Assembly: GCF_002078875.1 (NCBI RefSeq)
Contig: NC_034424.1
Span: 9,376,959-9,440,958, forward strand
Reading direction: 5' to 3'
Length of the DNA: 64,000 nucleotides
DNA from: Numida meleagris
Lineage: Eukaryota; Chordata; Aves; Galliformes; Numididae
The notes under the pieces are model-generated. The model was not told the origin of the DNA. It searched no databases and was given only the letters and a program-made list of their open reading frames with translations. Of this stretch, positions 18,301-32,900 are shown in pieces. The number at the start of each line of letters is the position of its first letter. Positions within the stretch are counted from its first letter, which is position 1. Made by a program: the position numbers and the translations under genes.

Positions 18301-21300
18301 TACTTTTGAACCGCTGGCTTGTATTTTGGTATCTTGTTGTAACTAGTGCACATCCACTCTTGTGCCTGTGCTTTCAAAGCCCTTCACCCTTCTTGCAGTG
18401 GTTTATGGACTTTTCCAGATGTGTGAAGTTCGTGTCTCATTTGTGGACGCTTCATGTGCTTATGGCTTATGTGCATTGCCACAAAATGGAGATAAAACAC
18501 AACTGGCGTTTTAGCTGCTCCAAGCACATTGTGTGTAAATAAGCCACTAAATCGTTTAGCTTGTGAAATGTAAATACACACTGCTCAGCCCGTGGCAGCT
18601 GATGGTGTTTTTCTCTTTCTCCTTTTCCCTCCCACCCCTGCCAAGAGCAGGCTCGCCTGATGTTCTTTTTTTCCTACTGCTATTTCATGCAGAGCAAATG
18701 ACTGCTAAGCACCACGTAGGTGGCATGCAGGCACCACTGCAGAGTCACTCTTTGAATTAAGAAATAGGTGCATCTTCTTCCACATTACTTCTGAACCATC
18801 TTCTTACAGCCCAGAAGCTCTGCCTCAGCCTGACTTTGAGCTTGGGCTCATCTTTGGTCACAAACAAGTGAAGTCAGTGCAAGGGCAGAGGCCCAGCTGA
18901 GAGGGCATTTTTAGCCTTCGCCCTTTCTTCATCCTACGTGCAAGAGGTTGTGAACTGTAGTGAAAGAGGGATCACAGAAGGCACGGAGAACACAGGCATG
19001 GAAAAGATTGTCAGTGGCAGGAACATGAAGGAGAGAAGCAAAAGTTCTGTGTCATGAAGGTTACTGGAACAGGACACTCGCATCCCATGGTGGTACTGTG
19101 TCTCTTGTATAAAAGCGAGCCTGCCCAGAGAGGATTTAGGAGGACTGCTGCTGGGGTGGGGCCTGGATGAGCCCTGGATGTGGAGGGCAAGCAGGTAGAG
19201 ATTTCTGTCTCCGTGGTGTGGTATTGGTGCCTGGCTCCATGTCCTTATGGGGGAAGAGCTGCCACAGCCACAGTTCTGGATACAGATAGGTGTGCTGTAA
19301 GCAATAGAAAAAGTAAAACAAAACCTGATCCTGTAGATTAAGCACTTATTGAAACTAAAATTTTAAGATCCGCACTGCGTTGTGGGTATTCGGATTTGTT
19401 GCCTCAGAGTGGAGCAGAATTCAGAGCATTGGCCATGTCCCTGCTGGGTGTGCAGGTGTTGGACCTCCAGCTGGGAGTGCTTGCTGTTGTGTAATGGTGT
19501 GCTCACTGCCTGTCTGGTTTGTTTGCTGTAGTGTTGTGGATCTGGGGAGTGCTACGTGCTCGTGTCTTGTTTTCTTATCCAACTCCTTCCCTCTCCCTTT
19601 TGAAATGAACAGATAATATAACCTGGGCAGAGAGAATATAGTTTGGCCTGCACAAAGTAGCTACTCGTTTCTTAGGTTACAGTTTAAGTTGCTTTATGTT
19701 GTGATGGTCGAACAAAAAATGTCTCCAGAGCCTGGGCTCAATGCGAGTCCTGTTCGTTGTGCGTTGTGTGCATGTTTATACAGCAGCAAGCACAGCTCAT
19801 GTGGGAAGATCCTGGCTGGTTTTGAGCTAGGTCCAGCCCAGAGCCTGGCGGCGCGCGGCGTGGTGCGGGTGCCCGCTGCAGCCGAGGGCGTGGGGAGGCT
19901 GCAGGGTGAGCGTGCCCCCAGATGAGAGCGGCTGGGGATGGCAAGTGACCGTGTTTGCTTCCACCTAGTACTAAAGCCCGCAGAATAAAAAAGAAATCTA
20001 TATTTTTTCCTTGCGTTTCTGTATAAAATTGCTGCGCCTGACTGTTCTGCATGCCGGACATTAATGGGTGCGATGGCCGCCCACTGCTGCCTCGGAGGTG
20101 CTGGCCCCGGTGAGCTGTGAGGCTGCTGGTGCTCGTGTGCGAGCGAGGGGCAGGTGCGTGCTTCTCTGGTGTTTCTTGAACATTGTCTGAGGAACCGTGG
20201 GACAGTGGATCTCTGGAGAATTAGCTATTCTGTAAAGAAGAATGAATTTGGGTTCAAATTAATTTTGTGCTGTCTGTGACTCTGTCAGGACTCTCACTGA
20301 GCAGATTACATGGAAACACACAGATGGTTTTCCCAAAACGTGCAGTGTGGCTCTGAAAGAAAACACAAGAGCTGAAAATGCCTGTTTGTAGGAGGAAAGA
20401 GAGGCAAATAGCAAAGGCAGACGTGTTGCTTGACAAAGGCAAGTGCTGTGAACTAAAGTAGTCTTATTTCTCCTAGTCAGTGATGGCAGCGTGATGTTGG
20501 TCCTTCCATCACAGAACAGCAGCTTCTTTTTATTTGTTTTTCCTTAGAGGGTGACATGGGAAAGAATGTTGGCATAACACAGAGGCGGGGATTTTGTATT
20601 TTTTTATTTTGATGGGTGTTGCTGTCCCAAGCCGTTTATATTTGATGCAAGAAATGAAACTCCAGATCAGCAAGATTTTAGGAGATGTTGTTGATGTGCC
20701 AGGTACTGCCTTGTGTTACATCTGCCACAGAAATACCAGTTCTGATGCTGAGGCTAGAGGCTGATCAGCATAGCCAACCCAGCCTCGTTCACTGCTTGGT
20801 TTTCAGTTTGCTGTCGTCAGGTGGATGGGTGATAAATACATCAACAGTGTTTTTGCCAAAGAAGAGATTATTTTCCTCTCCCTCCTCTTCCCCTTCCCCA
20901 CATCAACTGTCCTAGGTTGTGTTAGGCTTGCATCTGCTGTCCTCTTCTGAAGGTTGTGTGTGGGTTATTTAAGGGACAAAGCTGAAAGCTCAGTGACCAA
21001 AACAACTGGAGCTTGAAATAAAATACGAATTCTTGTTCTAATTTTAGCCGAGAAGCCTCACTGGGTCACATTGATTAGTTCTCTGGATAATAGTAAATTT
21101 GTTTCTCTGCAGAGTGTGAACGTTTAACATCTAAACTTTATGAGAGGCTGGGACTCCATGGAACTAGTGTTTGCAAAGTGCATGAAGTCACCTGCTACAC
21201 GTGTGATGTGTTCTGCCTTTTGGAAGGGTTGCTTCTGAAATATCTATTTGTGCCCATGGTTAGGAAATCATAAGATTGCTTACGGAAGTGGTGACTTGAA

Positions 21301-24300
21301 GTATAAATGTCTAAAATTCTGAGTTCTGCTAGTTTGAAGTAAGACAAGTTGTTTGTCGCATAAGTGAAGTATCAGTGCTCCATATTGCTTACATTCAGTA
21401 GTATGTGCTTTCATTCCTTTGTTAAAGGACAGAGCAAATGTGCAGCAAACATCTGTGTAAGGAGATTGCTCGCCTCGTGCGGTACAAGATGAGAGTTCTA
21501 AGTCTAATGTTGATCTCTGGTGAGAGGAATGTGTTTTTCAATTGACCATTTAAGTGAAATAGATAAAGCACTGCTAATAGGTACTCACAGCTTTTATCCT
21601 CTAAAACTGATACGATGAGGCTGTCCTGGCTGACTGGAAGGCAGAGACTCGTGGTTCTGCTGCAGATTAGGAGCCATGGCTTAGCAAAGGAGAGGCTCAC
21701 TGTACAAAGGCTGTCAGGAGGCTGAGGGACCACGTCCAGCCAACTCTGCTTACATAGCTCTAGGAAGCTCCTCCCCGATTTTTTGCACAGAGGTGATATG
21801 CTCCTAGCTTCCATCTATATGGGATGCCACGCAGCTGTGGGATCACTAATTTTTCTGTGGAATGAGGTTTTGTATCCTTGTAAGTGTCAGTGGAGAGGCT
21901 GTGACCACCCTCTTCTATCAGATAGCTGAATTGCAGGCTGCAGTAATCCTGGCGTAGTAATACATCTGGCTAAGGAGATGTGCATGTCTGTAGTTGGCTT
22001 TCATTGTTACCACGATTTGTTTAAGCTAGGGTATTCTTTCACCATTCACAAAGCGTGTCTTGCTTTGCAAGCTTAAGCCTGAGTACCGGGCTGGTTGGGA
22101 GTGCATACCTTTGACTTGAGCAGTCTTTTTCCCTTCCAACCGAGCCTGGAAAACCTTAGCCAAAAGACGGCAAACCACAGGGAAGTGGAAACGTGTGTGA
22201 TGTAAGTGACACAACTTTAAAAAAAAATAAAGTAAATACTTGCTAGCATCGTGAAGCTTTCATCCATTTCCCATACAAGCTTTCCTGTTGCCTTTCAGCT
22301 CCAAACTGCTCTGAGAAATCTTGGCATCCTCTAGGATGCCTCTAAGGCCTGCGGTCCTGCATGCTGCAGTGGAGTGAAGATGACCTCCTGGATAAAGATG
22401 GATGCTCTGCTAAAATTTTAAGCTGTGTTAGGGGTAGTGCTCGGGATTGTATAATGCTTCATGTCATTCTCTGCCTCTTACTCCTAATCCTGGCTTTACA
22501 ATACCACTTTTTAGTCTAAACTCAAGCTTCTGGTTGCCCTAATACTGTGTGTGGCTTGTTTGCAAAATGCATTTTTTCTTTCCTGAACGTGTGTATAGAG
22601 GAATAAAATGAACGTTGTAGTGGAATATCTCCATGGCATGTTTATTTTTCAAGGGGTCTGCAATGTCAGAATGTGCTTAAATGTGGTTTGTTTCCTAGAT
22701 CCCTGCAGCAGTCGTCTCTGACAAGAGGACAGATTGTTCCCCCTGCTTTTCGTCATTTCTTCCAGTGTCAGAAAAGGTGCTTTGGCCCTCTGTTTCATGA
22801 GTAGGCCCAGATTCTCATACCAATTGTCACATCATGAAGCTGAATAATCTCCAAAATGTTTTATATTCAGCTGAGTGATCTCTGTTTTGGTTTGCTTTTT
22901 TTTCTTTTTTTCCGCTCAGTTCTTCTGACTTCCCACAAATTAGCATTGTGCTAAATAATTAGGAACTGTCTGGGCTTGGCACAGACTTTGAAAGTACATC
23001 TTAACTGCCTACAATCTGAAAAGTCGTTTTTTTTCATTAGTTCAATCATTCTCGTTTTTTGTTCTTCCCTAGCTTTTTATGGTTTCTATGCAAGAATTTT
23101 CTTCTGTCTCCTGATACCTTTTAGAGCAGCAGGCAGTGAATTCTGTGGCTTATCTTTTATTGATTGCATAAACAGCCTTATTTGCAGAGGGTCTGATGGA
23201 CTCTAACATGAGAATTGTAGTTGGTTTTACTTGCCTGCTCCTGGGCCAGCAGAGTCAGTTGGCCAGTGTTGGCAATGGTTGTGGCAGGTGAAAAGTGTAA
23301 TTCAAAGTAGCCTAAGATGAAATGGATTGTACCGTTGAATTAAATTTTGGGGATTCTATACTGACTGTATGAAACGTACTTTGCAATGTACACAAATCCC
23401 TCAATTTTTAAAAATGTATCTGAAGTTACTCTAGAGTGTCTGACCTACCCCAGTGGAGTGCTGCAGAACCAGGGGCCTCGCCGCAGGATTTAGCTCAAGC
23501 TCGCTGCCGAGCGCACGGGACCTGGGGTATTGTCCATCTTCCTGAAACTCCTGAATCACCTCCTGGCCGCTTCTGACCTCTGTTTGTCAACTCCCCCCGT
23601 TCCCCTCAGTTTCCTCTGTTGGTGCTCTCAGTTCTCACTGTTGTGTGTTTCATGCTGTGTGACTGTAAATGCTTAGAGATTTCAGATGCAGGCTGGTGCT
23701 TCACAATATTCGTGTTCAGCTTTGCTGGACTCGTACCAGCAGGTTTTGACATCTTGTTGGTATGGTTTGAAGTCTTACATTGTCTGGCACCTGTATTGCA
23801 GTTACCTGCAGAGATGCTTGCTGCGTTTTTCTGGAGCTCTTCAGCAAGCACTTTGTGCAGTGCACCCCATGCTCTTGCAAGTACTGCCGTGCTGCATGGT
23901 CACGAGGGTGTTTAAAACCAAGTGAATGTGTGCTGCATCTTGTCTGACCAGTACGTACTTGCCAAGGTCCCCAGAGCTGCTGGAAACACTGATTTCTTCT
24001 GATTTGGTGGGAGTGAAATACTCATTCAGGGAGGTGCCTCTTCAGTCTGCCTAGTTGTTGAGAAGGTTTGTCATTACAAACGACGAAAGATACTTGTAGG
24101 TGCTTTCCAGTGGCTGTAAGGGGTTAGCTATGCCATTTTCTGGCTTGAATTGGGACTTTTTGATAATTATTTATGCTAACAAGGTCCAAATAGAGCCTCT
24201 GTACAAGTGGGAAATTGTTATTTAATAGAAGTGCTTACCAGATCTGGTAGAGAAGTTGCTGGAAGTAAAAGCTCTGCATTGGCCCTGCTAGGGTTGTGTT

Positions 24301-24664
24301 TATCTTGCGCTAAAATTCTTTGAGAGCACAGAAGAGCCAAAGACCTGGCAGAAGTTTTAAGATATGTTTTGTTGCTGCTTTTGAGATCTGTGTGGCTTAC
24401 TTTTGGGTTAGAAAGGGTAATATTCTGTGTATGTATGTTTTAAGTCAGACTGCAAAAGCCAGGCTGCCTTCATAGGTGTTCATAGTTCCTTAATTACTCA
24501 GCAGTAGGATGATCTGCATTGTATCTTAGGTTTTTTGTTTAGGTGATTACTGTACAATATGACGTTTTGCTCCCATTAACAGTAGAAATAGATTTGCAGG
24601 TGTAATTGTGGGCAGTGCAAGCGAGGGAACTAAACAGTTATAGGAAAACAGAGAGGAAGCAGGA

Positions 24665-24694
24665 TACATACATATATATATATGTGTATATATT
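24665..24694. repeat. (TA)n/(TG)n microsatellite
   Basis: About 30 bases of nearly perfect alternating purine-pyrimidine (TACATA, then TATATA, then TGTGTATATA) inside the SCAI first intron. Confidence 0.75.
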
Positions 24695-25312
24695 ACTGTT
24701 TTGTCCAAAATTGCTATGTTATAACAATAAAAGCTAGCAAACTACAGTTTTCAACAGTTCCAGAAGAAAATGAAATATAAACAGAAGTAGGGCTAGTGCC
24801 TATATACAGCAGGGGAAAAGCACCTCTGCGGAAAGGCAGATTTAGAGAAGATTTCTCTGTTTAGGTATGAAACCCAAGTGTTGTTTATGTTAATATCCTT
24901 TTATTGGCAGTTTTGTGTTTGTGAGTACAGTCCTCAGATACTTTATTTTATGACTCTTGTGCCATTTTTATTTTTAATTTTGCTTTGTTATCTAGTGCAT
25001 TGTGTAGTAATTAGTCCCGTGCTTTGGTACTCAGCTGTTATTTTTAATGAGTCTTAAGAAGAGTAACCTGTGGGGGAATTGCATGCTTGTTGTCACCATC
25101 TCTGTGGAACATGCATGTAATCTGGATGAATTCACAGTAGCCCTCAATTACTGAGTAATATTCTGTTTTCTTCTTCATAGGACTGAGTTTGCCCTAAAAG
25201 AAATCATGTCATCAGGAGGAGCTGAAGATGATATTCCCCAAGCAGAGAGGAAAACAGTTACAGATTTTTGCTACTTACTGGATAAATCTAAACAGCTATT
25301 CAATGGCTTAAG

Positions 25313-28300
25313 GTTGGTGCGTGTTTAACAGTATTCCTTCACAAAAGCATTGGAACGTGCGTTTGAGCATGTGAGTGATGCTGAATATATAAGTAGCATT
25401 TTAAACTCAAAACCAGTAAGTTTGTTTAAGGGAGAGCAGTGTGTGCTTCTACATGAGTAGTTTTGGACCAGGTATGTAAGAATGCCTGTAGGAGTAGGGG
25501 TCCATGCATTTCTTCTGAGATGGTAAGGAAGGAGATGTGAGAAATGTGAGTTAAATGTCTCAGTTGTGTCAGTTAGCAGTAAGCTGGAAGTTGTCAATTC
25601 CATGAAATTGGTAGAATTAGTGTTTGAAGTGCTGTCATTGAAACACCTGATTGAGGACCAGATGTTACTGTACAGAACAGGCTGCGTGCAACTGCAAAAG
25701 ACAGCACCACAGAAACTCCCCAGTTTCTGGCATTATCTGTAAAGCATTTGTAATACATCTAGGTAAGTCTGTTTTGTCAGCACCAATAAGAAAGGGAATA
25801 AGAGAAAGGAGAGTTTAAGGAAAATAGTTCAAATTAGGAACAGTGATACGGTTTTCCTGTTTATGTCAGTGTATGCTGAGTTAAAGATTATGTATTCAAG
25901 AGCTATTTTACTTCTAAGCTTTGCAGTAGAGTCTCTTAAGCAACATGCTTTTAGCTCATATCTCATTGGCATTTCAGCCTCTTTCTGGTCTCTGAGTAAT
26001 ATTGCATGTTTGGGCCCATATAACTTACTGTTATTCAAACACAGATGGTTAGCAAAGATGTCCCCCTCCCCCCATGAACAATTGATAATATCTTTCATGT
26101 GCTTTAAAAGTTGATTAGCAAATGCAAAACAGTTTGTGGTCCAAAATCTGGATGATGAGTGGGCAGTAAAGGCAAGGAGTTCCTGGTGACTGCATTCAGT
26201 ACACCATGAAACAGGCTGTAGTGCAAAAGGTCTTATATCTTAAGGCCAGGATTTCCAGTGCCTTCTGTGCCATTACATTGGCTTTCTGATGCAGCTGGCT
26301 TGAAATTTTGGCCTGAGTCACTGAAGAGTACAAATTAATACTGTTTTTGTCTGGATGTGTGATGCTCAAGCTCAGATCACAGAGATGGCAGAATACCTAC
26401 AGTCATTCTGGCTTTCATTTTTGGAGGGAATTAGTGCTTCTATTGAATTTTCAGATGAGAGATAGTTTCCATGTGCATCCATGGTATTTTGAGAAAATGA
26501 AACCTTATCCAGCTAGATGACAAGAAGATGGAAAATACCCTTGGGTCTAATTTGGGCAATAGAAATGTGCCTCAGCAACCAGCTCTGCTGGGTGAAAATA
26601 GGAACATGCCTCTGTCCTTGCTGTAACTTGATGCAGTTAATGTAGTTATTTCTTGCACTGAACTTACCGCTGTTTTACCTAGAAGGTCATAGATTCCTAT
26701 GGCTGCAATGACTGGGTGAAGCAGCATTATAGTTTCGGGGCATCTCCTCTATTGGTGCTTGTTCCCTTCTGGGTATTCCTACCTGGAAGGGACTTGGCAA
26801 GACTCTGACTGTTGGCCCAGTTGCTTGCTTTTTCCTCTAGCAAGATAAATACATCGATACCTGCCTGCCTCCTTCAGTTTTGAAGAATGATGATGATGGC
26901 CTTTCCTGCTGTATTTTGTGGCATTCTCTTGTCTCTAATATCACAGAATCATAACATCATAGAATATGTTTCATGGGGGGAAAAAAAAAGTGATGGGGGA
27001 GGGAGAGTAGAGCAATGGCTTCCTGAAATCTCCTCTGGGCACTTCAGCTACAGGGAACTGAGCCTATAGCTGTGTTGGCAGCTGCTTAGCTATTGCTGCT
27101 GCCAAAAATGCAAGGGCTCAGCCTGCCACGTCTTTGTTTCAGTAGCATTTCCTTCCTCTCTTCCCACTACAGATGCCAAATAAAGCATTTGAGGAAAACA
27201 TATGATGATCTGCCAAGGGTACTGCTCCAAAGTATTCTTGATGCTCACACTGCCATCCTTTTGTGGCTGTACCTACCAGAATAACTTAGAGCAGAGTTTG
27301 TCTTTCTAGTATCTATACTTGTTTTTGAACACCCTGAGCTGTAAGTTCTTAACAACTGTCAGTGAAGTATGTGCCAGTTTCTCTCTTCCCTCCTTTTCCC
27401 ACTCCCACTTGCTTTTCTCTTGGAAAAATACTGAGGAGAGGAAGCATGTTAGGAAGCAGCTTCTTATGGCGAACTGTCACCAGTTATGATTTTCTTTTTG
27501 ATACTGAAAAATGCTTAAAATTTTTCAGTATCACACAGAAGCTTGGAACTTAAATGAGAGGACATTCCACATATATTGTATTTTCCCATATTATAAGGTC
27601 TTGCTACTCATAGTGCAGACTGCAAGGATCGTGACTGCTCTCCTTTCATGTAAAGAAGTGGTAGTGGTTTAACTGTTCATTTCTCAGACTTGTAGTAAGA
27701 TGCAAATCGAACCTTAGTTTTATGAGATGCTGCAGACTTAGAAACAACAGGGCCCTGTGAGCTTCAGGTGCTGCAGCAGGCTGTATCCCTGTCTTGTGCT
27801 GGAGGGGACCTGGCTTCCACAGCGGTGGCAGGTGAGGCAGGTTACTGTGTTACTGATGTGTTACTGATGTGCTTCCTGTCCTTGTGGGTCAGTAGGGGCG
27901 AGGGGGAAGCTATGCTGAAACCCCGTTATCCCAGTACTGCTTAGGCTCCTGGAGCAGGAGCCTATAATTACCACTAACATTGAACATAAAAGGAAACTTT
28001 TTCTCTCTGTGTTACTCCATTAACTTTCTTGAGATCTGGAAGTAGAAGAATGTCTTGCTGTAATGTAGGTCTTTTGCTCTCAAGTTGGGTGTATAATTAC
28101 TTCTGGATCATATATTCCCTGTCTACTTCAGTGGGAGAAGCTCTATTAATAATCCACTCTGCAGTCAACTGAGTCTTTGAAATTCCCTTGGACCACTGTT
28201 CTCACCCAATAAGGCAGATTCTCTGGTCTGATTAAAGAAACTGTGCACTAAATGTCTGTGCACTGTCCTCTCTTGCTTATGCTGGCTGCTTTCTTACGGC

Positions 28301-29936
28301 AAGGTTTTGTGGAACGTGGGAGCAACATGCATGATGAGGACACAAAACAGCAAACGGGAAGGAACATGGGTGGTGGCAGTGGCAGGGCTTGTCTGCAAAA
28401 ACCTGTGAGGAAGCCATGGTAATGTATTGTCAGAAATGAAGTTTTATTACAGCCGTGTCAGAATACTATCAAAAGAACAAGTGCGACTGTCTGTTTCCAT
28501 GGAGATCTTCCCTGTTCCCTGGGGAGCGCAGGGAGCGCATGGCACTGTGCAGCTATGCCAACTGCAATTAGGCGAGCGTGCGGCTTGAGGAATACGCGTG
28601 TGGACACCCAGCAGTGACCGTGGACAACAATGGCCAAACACGTGTGCGCTGCATAACAGAGGCTTTTTAGAACGCCACTATTTTCTCATATTCCAAACCA
28701 ACGCAGTGCAGTGAGTTGAATGAGATTTCATAGGAATGCTTAGGCTTGTGCAGGGGGAGGGGCAGAACCGAGAGGTGACTGTTGTGCGAGGGAAGATGAC
28801 AGGTGAGATACAAAGAGCGTTTGAGCTTGCTGATGAGGGATATATGCATAAGCATCATCTGCAGACAGCTGTTTATTTCATAGTTTGTGCACGCACCTAC
28901 TTCACAGTATTTGAGGGAGGAAGGGTGGCAAGTATGGCTGGTTGATGAGCAAAGGAGCGCTGATTTCCTTTTCTACCTGGGATGCTGATAAAGCGGTTCC
29001 AGTTAGCAGAAACACACTAGCACATTGCTCTGGAAATTGTAGTGTAGTGCTTTGCCTATTTTACTCTTCCAGAGGTCATGGCATGGCTTCCAAAATGTGG
29101 TGTTTTACTGCAGCCTGGATAGCAGATCTGGTGTTGGGTGGTGTGTTAACCAGCACAATGATTTGAGAGAGCATTCCCTGAATGAGTAATTCTTGAATTA
29201 AATGACATACTTTGCCATGTTGAAAAAGCTATTCCAGCTCCTCATCGGGTTGTATGCCTCCTTTGAATCGACTTGTATAGATTTGTAAGCATCATGAATT
29301 CAGTGAGACTGACAGTCTTTGGTCTCCTCAGTTGTATTTGTTCCGAGGCTCAAGCAACTCTCAGATGAAGGCCTTCTACTAGGACTGAGAGCATGTACCT
29401 TTAAAGCTAACATCCTTAGGACTACATCACAGTTGTGGGGTGGAGGTGGGGGAAAATATATCACAGCATGGAAATTAAATGACGTTATGAAAGGAGAATG
29501 AAAGTGGCTTGACTAACTTGCTTTAGGGCACTGGAAATCAATAATGAAAAAGACAGAACGTCTCAGGTTCCACTTTGTCACTAGCTCTGGGTTAAGGGGT
29601 GACAAATATTCCTCTGGTGGTGTAACCTGATCCAGTGAATGTTAGCTGTGAGCATCTACATTGCTTGCTTGGCCTGGTGATGCTTGGACATATGTTTTTA
29701 TAGGGCTTTTTCTGAAACAGTGAGCAGCCTTTTTTGTTTAAAAAAGATGATTTCCTGAGTGAGTAGAAAGAAATATCATCAATCTGAATTAGTCCAAATG
29801 AACTAATTGCCATTAGATTATTATGCTCGCTCCTGGGTATGTATTTTTTATTGTGTTTTTTTTAAATGATCATATTTTCTGGGTCCAGTTTAGCTTTCTG
29901 TACATGAAAACAATGAAATTACTTCTCTTGTTGCAG
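25313..29936 (+). other. SCAI: SCAI intron, 4.6 kb
   Basis: Unique AT-rich sequence between two well-supported SCAI exons. It contains a small possible CR1 tail at 26941-26966 and a short tandem repeat of an 11-mer around 27842-27872. Nothing else is recognised. Confidence 0.7.
26941..26966 (-). mobile_element. Possible CR1 LINE 3' tail remnant
   Basis: The sequence TCACAGAATCAT, then ATCATAGAAT, is what the reverse complement of the CR1 3' terminal repeat (ATTCTATGATTCTRTGA) looks like. No CR1 body adjoins it, so it may be a very old remnant or chance. Confidence 0.3.
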
Positions 29937-32900
29937 GGATTTACCTCAGTATGGGCAGAAGCAGTGGCAATCCTATTTTGGGCGGACATTTGATGTTTAC
30001 ACCAAACTCTGGAAGTTTCAACAACAGCATCGGTAAGGGAACATTGTAGGCAGCCCTCCTCTATGAATTTAAAGACAACTTTAATCTCTGACATTACGGT
30101 ATGCCTAGGGGCTCCCATTAAGATTGAAATTTCATTGTGTTATTCAAGCATGAAGGGAGGGAATAGTCACTTCCTGTAGTGCTCACAGTCTAATGAATTA
30201 AAATGTTAGAGTTTTCAGTGCAACTTTTGTTTTTTGTAGAACAGAACCTTTTGCTTTACTTGAATGCATGTTGCTTTAATGTATTGCCAAAGAAAAGCTG
30301 GGATGATGGCTTTTGCAGTGCAGAACCCATCTGGAATGGTGTGAAGCGTCTTGCTGCAGTGTGGGCTCTGATCTTTCACACCTCATGTTGTCTGTGTAGT
30401 TGAGTGTTCTCCTGGGATGTGGTGACCTTTTTGTTTTGTGTATTTTGTGCAACATACTTATGTCTAGCTCTTGCAAGTTTTTGCAGCGTAAATGGTCACG
30501 TTCCTGGTGTGCATATGCAATGTTATTGGCACTGTGAGGAACTGCTATTGGGAATGCCACACCAGTAACAAAAGCTGAATTTGGCCCCACAGTGGCTCTT
30601 TGTCTTGTCTGGTGTGATGATCTGAGAAATTCTGGAATGCCTTTTAATCTTTCTTTTCTCTCTTGCGAAATAGACAAGTATTGGACAATCGGTATGGGTT
30701 GAAGCGGTGGCAAATTGGGGAAATTGCTTCCAAGATTGGGCAGCTCTATTACCATTATTAGTAAGTAAGCACAGAAAAGGATTCAGTAGGGAAATGCAGT
30801 GTTAGTGGCAGTTCCATGCTCGTTATCTGCATACTCAGTCAGGGGCATGCTGAGGTAGAAATGGATGTCAGTTGAGTCATGAGCTCTGAATGAGAAGGCA
30901 CTTGGGGCTGCATGGGGGTGCTGCAGAGAAAGGCACCTGTGAGCCTGCTATGATATTCCTAGAGTCACACTGATATTGCCTAAGGAGTTACCTCCCACCT
31001 CCGAAGTGTCTCTAAGTCTTCCATGTGTGCTGCATGTGACTCTTGTACAAAAGTGTGATGTACAAGTTTGGGAGCTTAATGTTCCTTTAAACTCTTGAAT
31101 TAACCTGTCACCTGTTCCTATGGTCACAAGATGGGCAGATTTTATTGTTATCAGAGATTGAATCCAAGCTCTGAAATCTGTCTTCCCAGCATACAATAAG
31201 AATGAGAGTCTGGCTTACGTACAAAGTTACTTGAGGAGGGAGTTTTGGTATCGATGCACAAAATGGTTAAGGGGGCAGGAAGGGAGGGTTTGGCATGGGG
31301 TTGCGTCTGAAGCAGTGAGCTAATCTGATTCTTCCTCTACAGCTTGCGCACTTCTGAAACCAGCTATCTCAATGAAGCTTTCTCCTTCTATTCAGCAATC
31401 AGGCAGAGGTCATACTACTCCCAGGTTAACAAAGAAGACAGGTATATCTGAATGGATGCCCTCCTTTTTTTCTTTCCCAAGACCAGAATAGCTTATGTAA
31501 GTAGCAGGTGATTATAAAACAGAGGATCATAACTGAGATGAAGTCAGTGTTGTTGGAGAAAGTTTCTTTTAACCCTTTTGCCACAATTAAATACCTTAGT
31601 ATAAATAAGAGCTCTACAAGAAGACTGGAGGAATATTCTCTTGTGGCCCCAGCTAGAAAGTTATTAGCCCCAAATTTTTGACATCTTGAGCCCTGCTCAG
31701 TGTTGGTGCTGGGACCTAGTGTGCTGCATTGTATGCACTGCCTACTTGTGTTGTATTCTGATCTCAAATTTGACTGTGGTGTTTTTGTTGTTGTGTTTAG
31801 GCCTGAATTAGTGGTTAAGAAGCTGCGTTACTATGCAAGGTTTATAGTGGTTTGTCTCTTGCTCAACAAAATGGATGTTGTAAAGGACCTTGTAAAGGTA
31901 TGTTAAAATGAGGATAAAGGTGCTGAAAGTGGGAGGTTGTTGGTTTTTCAGGGCTTTTCTTCTAATTAAAAACTCCATAACACAGCCTATTTAACCTGAA
32001 ATATCACTCATTAGATCTATGGTATTTCATACTGCTGCTACGTAGCTTTTCTTTTTCTTTTTGATTAGTTTTCATTGTGCTGTTGGATACCACAGAAGGA
32101 AATGATAATATGGATAGAGCTGTGGAAAGATATCAGTATGACATGAGCATTTGGTTCGAGAAAAAATGTATGAATTGATATAGTTAGTTGGGAATGAACT
32201 GTAGGATGCATGTTATTGATCTGAAAGTGTTGGAATCATTCAGTAACTCTGAACACGTCTTCATTCCTGTATTTGATTTAAGACATTGGTGAAATCTCCC
32301 CCAGGAAGTCTTCATGACGCTTCATTGCTGTGAAAGCCCATGTCTCTGATGCTGAGCTTATTTCTCTTCCCTTCCAAACTGCCATCACTCTGTCCCATGT
32401 CTAGGACACATCCTGAATATATTTTGCACCTTTCAAAGACCCGTCAAAATGAAGCCTTAATGGCGCCTTCCTAAAGGATGTAAAATTACTATGAAATTAG
32501 AGAGGCTGGATCTGCATATGCCGCTGCCATGGGAGTAAAGTACTGAATAATTCTAAACTCAAGTCTTTATACTGACCAGTGCTGGTCTTTATAGTATATC
32601 TGACATCCAACACAATGATTGCCTTCTGTGAATCAGGGATTTAATAACAACACTTAATGTTTGGATAATTTGATAGTATTATTTGAACACCAAGTAAAAT
32701 ATTCCAGTAGTTACAGCTGAGACTGGGAGCTGCCCTTTAACTGCACCAAAGGAGCAGAGTGCTTCTCCTAGCAGTATATGCTTCCCATACTCCTCTAACA
32801 ACCTTGCTGCAAGCAACTTCTGGTTTTGACAGTTTTGTGTAAGTTGCATTACTGTCTTTTTGTCTAAACTTAGTTGACAGCAACAGCAATTTAAAAAGCC

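Noticed and set aside
22915..23210. Hydrophobic open frame at 22976-23206 as a small membrane protein
   Set aside because: T-rich intronic sequence encodes Phe/Leu/Ile by composition; no splice or conservation support.
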